From Lutraria lutraria (taxonomy: Eukaryota; Mollusca; Bivalvia; Venerida; Mactridae), in NCBI GenBank assembly GCA_964023205.1, contig OZ026838.1, positions 31,895,843 through 31,959,842 of the forward strand: a stretch of 64,000 nt of DNA, given 5' to 3'. Shown one piece after another: positions 61,207-64,000 of the stretch. Positions within the stretch are counted from its first letter, which is position 1, and every line of letters begins with the position of its first letter. The position numbers and the translations under genes were made by a program. Below the pieces are notes generated by a model. It did not search any database and was not told the origin of the DNA. It saw only the letters and a list, made by a program, of their open reading frames with translations.

Positions 61207-61284
61207 TTGAGGGCTCAGCGCAACACTGTCGTAACTTGTTCTTATTTCCATATGAGTTACGACACTGTTGCGTTGAACCCTCAA
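61207..61284. mobile_element. 78-bp palindromic element, copy 5
   Basis: Starts TTGAGGGCTCAGCGCAACAC and ends GTTGCGTTGAACCCTCAA. The terminal CG has become TG/CA at both ends, as CpG decay would do. Confidence 0.9.
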
Positions 61285-62062
61285 CTGTCATGTAACTGCT
61301 GTAATTGTATCTCGTTATTTTGACTGATTTTAGGTTAATGCCAACTGGTGATGAATCATTGATATTTAGTCTTCCAAGTACATATTTATTTATTAACAGA
61401 ACAGAACAATTAATTTATTTTTTCCCAGATATATAACAGACATATTGCGTGGTGTGAGGATAAGCATAACATATCCCTGAATACATTACTTCATGACATA
61501 ATATTACCAATTACATTCTAGCATTCATAGGCTGAAAATAAAGTCCAAGAAACTCAAACAAAATCTGTTCGTTCTCATATATATTTTTACTAATCTATTA
61601 AGTCAATAAGACTTTGAATTTAATATGTTCACCAGAAAGCAGCTAGACCACAAACTATACAACTACATGTATAGACATTCCAGACCTTACCGTACTTTAC
61701 TCAAATCAAACCATTTATAACACAACTTTAAATGCATGTTAATGTTAATCACAAATAAATATATATTTATTGTATTCACAATATCTAATTGATTTTAACT
61801 TTGAAGTCTATTTCCCCACAACTGTGTATTGACAGCATTATGATATTAATTTTTACAATAACAGTTACAGTAGTTCATTGACTTCTCCCTTGTTTATGTA
61901 ATTGATTTTTATCAATCAATTTTCTAGAAAAAATACTTTATACTAACAATCTATCAGGTGTATTTCAGGCACATTGTCAATTTTCACCCAATTATTATTT
62001 TCCTCATAGCATTTGGAAGAATACAGTCATTTTAGTCAAAGCTGTCTGTTATAATAATGATC

Positions 62063-62222
62063 ATAATTTCACTAATAGAGGGTCGTGGATTCGAGCCCAA
62101 AGTAGGCAGTTGCTTACGGAGGGAGGATGGGAGTCTTTAGTACTGGTTCTTCCCAGGAACAATGGTGAACTGTTAGCCAGTTGAAAAGGGGAGTAAAACT
62201 CAGACAAACTAATCAAACAGAT
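62063..62222 (+). repeat. SINE family 1, partial head
   Basis: 'gagggtcgtggattcgagcc' (B-box-like), then 'ggcagttgcttacggaggga', 'agtactggttcttcccagga' and 'ttgaaaaggggagtaaaact'. It matches positions 1-115 closely. Confidence 0.75.
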
Positions 62223-63186
62223 ATCTTTACACTTTTTGACGCTATCGAAATCAAATTCCTATGTAATCTATGGGCAATTTACATTGATGGACTCCATAAC
62301 AGCTTGGTTAAAAGAAAGCCACGCAAAGGAAATAGTTACGCAACTAAATAGTGACTGATTATATAGATGTATCTGGTATATTTCCTCAATTAAGTGTGTC
62401 AGATCTTGATATATTTCAAATCATTTTATTGTAATATCGCGCCTAAAGTGGCTGTTTTGCATATCCCGTTTCCGTAAAAGTAGTTCTACTTTCGTTTTTC
62501 GTTTGATGGTTCAGTAATATCTCTACAGATGTATGCATGCATTTGCAACATTTATCTACCATTGATGTAATGTGTTTTGTACCTTTAAAAAATTAAAATT
62601 TGACAACAGTCCGTTATTGTAAATGTTAAAAATATTTGCATGGGCACCAACGATGTGAGTAAACATTTCTCTTTTTTGCTTTGTATGGAAAAAATCAAGT
62701 TTAGACAGTACTTTCAGTACTTTGATTAAACTTTAACATTATTATGTAAATATCAATTTATGTAAATGGCATACATATCACTCAATTACCCTAGCACATT
62801 TGATAGGGGGTAACAATTCCTCTTTACAGTCATTAAGCAGTTTGATATTTATGTTGAAAATGTGCCATCATAGCAAAGCAATGTCTCTGAAAAAACACTC
62901 TTGCTTATCAACAGTAAACTCAGATATCAAGGTGAACTTTGTCAAAATCATATACAGTAGCCCTTCAATTACCTGAAATTCTATAACCAATTGTATGGGA
63001 AATCCATCATGACTGTGTAATTTGAAAATAATGGAGATCATTTAAACATAAATAATGATATAAATGTAACCCAATATCAACAACAAATTCAATGCCAATG
63101 CAGGCAGACAGGCCAAAAACAATATGTCCCCAATATATTGATACAGGGGGGGGGGGGGGGGATAAAAATGCTGATGCAGAATTGTC

Positions 63187-63711
63187 TTAAAGGGGCATGC
63201 CCAGGAACTACTGTGTCTTTTTTTTCGTACACCAAAAATGCATTTGTCACTTGTAAAACCAATTATTACCTAAAAGTCAAAGAAGAATGTCCGCTCAAAA
63301 ATGACCCTATAACGCGCGAGTCGGTATTTATATGTCGGTTTGAATAAAAGGCTTACAGCCTTTTATTGACGACAACGATATTTCCGATACATCTGAGAGT
63401 TTAACTGAGCATGTGCGCTGCCTTTCAAGTGAACATAACATGAGAAATACTTACCATTTCAGTTTGTTGACAACTTTTCCGCGATATTTTCGGCTTTGAC
63501 AGATACCGAAAGGGTCAAGTTGTGAAAATGACGAGTAATTTCTGAGGCCGAAATCGGCAGGTTTGGTAAATCTTGAAATGTGTATTTTGAGTAAACTAGC
63601 GGGAAGTTTTGTAAATATTTTACAGGGCTTTCATTAATTGATTTAGGCATTAAAATGATACCAATTTGATTGCTATTTGAGATGCTTCAGTTCCAGGGCA
63701 TGCCCCTTTAA
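63187..63711. mobile_element. TTAA-flanked MITE, 525 bp
   Basis: The left end is TTAAAGGGGCATGCCCAGGA and the right end GTTCCAGGGCATGCCCCTTT followed by AA: inverted repeats with TTAA at both edges, as for piggyBac-type insertions. Two short frames cross it (a plus-strand one entering from the left, and about 63 codons on the minus strand at 63459-63650), but neither resembles a transposase. Confidence 0.7.
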
Positions 63712-63782
63712 ATTTTAAATTTATGAAACAAAATCTCCTAATATGAAACAATAGGGAAAACATTTATTGGCAACACAATTGG

Positions 63783-63990
63783 AGACAGTGGCCATGGTCC
63801 AGTGGCTGGTGACCTGAGCTTGTACACCAGTGAACCTAGTTGGAATCCTGGTCACAGAAGGCCAAAATTTGCGAAAGTGACTTTCCGCCATGTTTGGAGA
63901 AGCTGCCAACCCCTTGTTGAAGGGTAAGCTAGGACTGGTTAGAATACTGTCCATGAAAACTTGTTAGATGAACTGCTGCTGTAAATAACT
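63783..63990 (+). repeat. tRNA-headed SINE
   Basis: Head 'gccatggtccagtggctggt' and 'gttggaatcctggtcac' (B-box-like). The body has 'aagctaggactggttagaat'. It is different from SINE family 1. Confidence 0.55.
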
Positions 63991-64000
63991 GAAATATTGT

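Larger units (their letters stand above)
28674..64000. other. No recognisable gene; repeats and AT-rich DNA
   Basis: Apart from the listed repeats and the possible exon at 33637-33723, I find no protein family, rRNA or intact tRNA here. The longer plain stretches are 28.7-29.7, 31.8-35.1, 36.1-38.5, 39.0-40.6, 43.4-44.1, 48.0-49.6, 50.8-52.4, 54.0-55.8, 56.1-57.8, 58.4-60.0 and 61.3-63.1 kb. They could be 5' introns of a longer PTP gene or intergenic DNA. Confidence 0.6.

Noticed and set aside
63459..63650. 63-codon minus frame as a gene
   Set aside because: Lies inside a TTAA-flanked MITE; no recognised domain, listed only as a finding.

Overview
This is AT-rich, intron-rich animal DNA, most likely from a bivalve mollusc. 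The genus cannot be fixed from sequence alone. The main reasons for calling it a bivalve are interspersed repeats of a kind I associate with bivalve genomes: an AACAAGAGGGCC...GTGAGCTAAAA family, blocks repeating GACCTTGACCTTGG that end in GACCGACCGACC, and several tRNA-headed SINEs. There is no bacterial-style gene packing. Most long open frames are artefacts of tandem repeats whose unit length is a multiple of three.

The one gene I can support is on the minus strand, spread over about 28 kb, and runs off the left edge. Six exons (25931-25819, 21784-21694, 16078-16002, 2944-2908, 1205-1108, 353-222) join in phase with GT/AG borders. They encode the N-terminal half of a protein tyrosine phosphatase (PTP) domain, with motifs FDHSLIRL, DYINASYIK, YIATQGP, FWHLVWQEN and QCDKYW. 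A possible first coding exon (28673-28658, MASQT) completes the phase and gives exactly 188 codons in the window. The catalytic HCX5R loop lies outside the window. Two usually conserved positions look changed, so the domain may be a weak or pseudo-phosphatase. One more exon-like block (33723-33637) could belong to a longer, receptor-type form.

The rest is introns or intergenic DNA filled with repeats. About 13 minisatellites lie at about 3.2-4.7, 5.0-5.4, 9.6-11.4, 16.2-16.9, 29.7-31.1, 35.2-36.0, 42.4-42.9, 44.1-44.6, 47.5-47.9, 49.6-50.8, 52.4-54.0, 57.9-58.3 and 60.0-60.4 kb. The mobile elements include five copies of a 78-bp near-perfect palindrome, all the same length, and two MITE families that both begin TACAGT and look Tc1/mariner/pogo-like. 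There are also two elements with TTAA at their ends, a 508-bp MITE with long terminal inverted repeats and a 7-bp target duplication, and several tRNA-derived SINEs. The stretch from about 34 kb to the right edge has no gene I can recognise.
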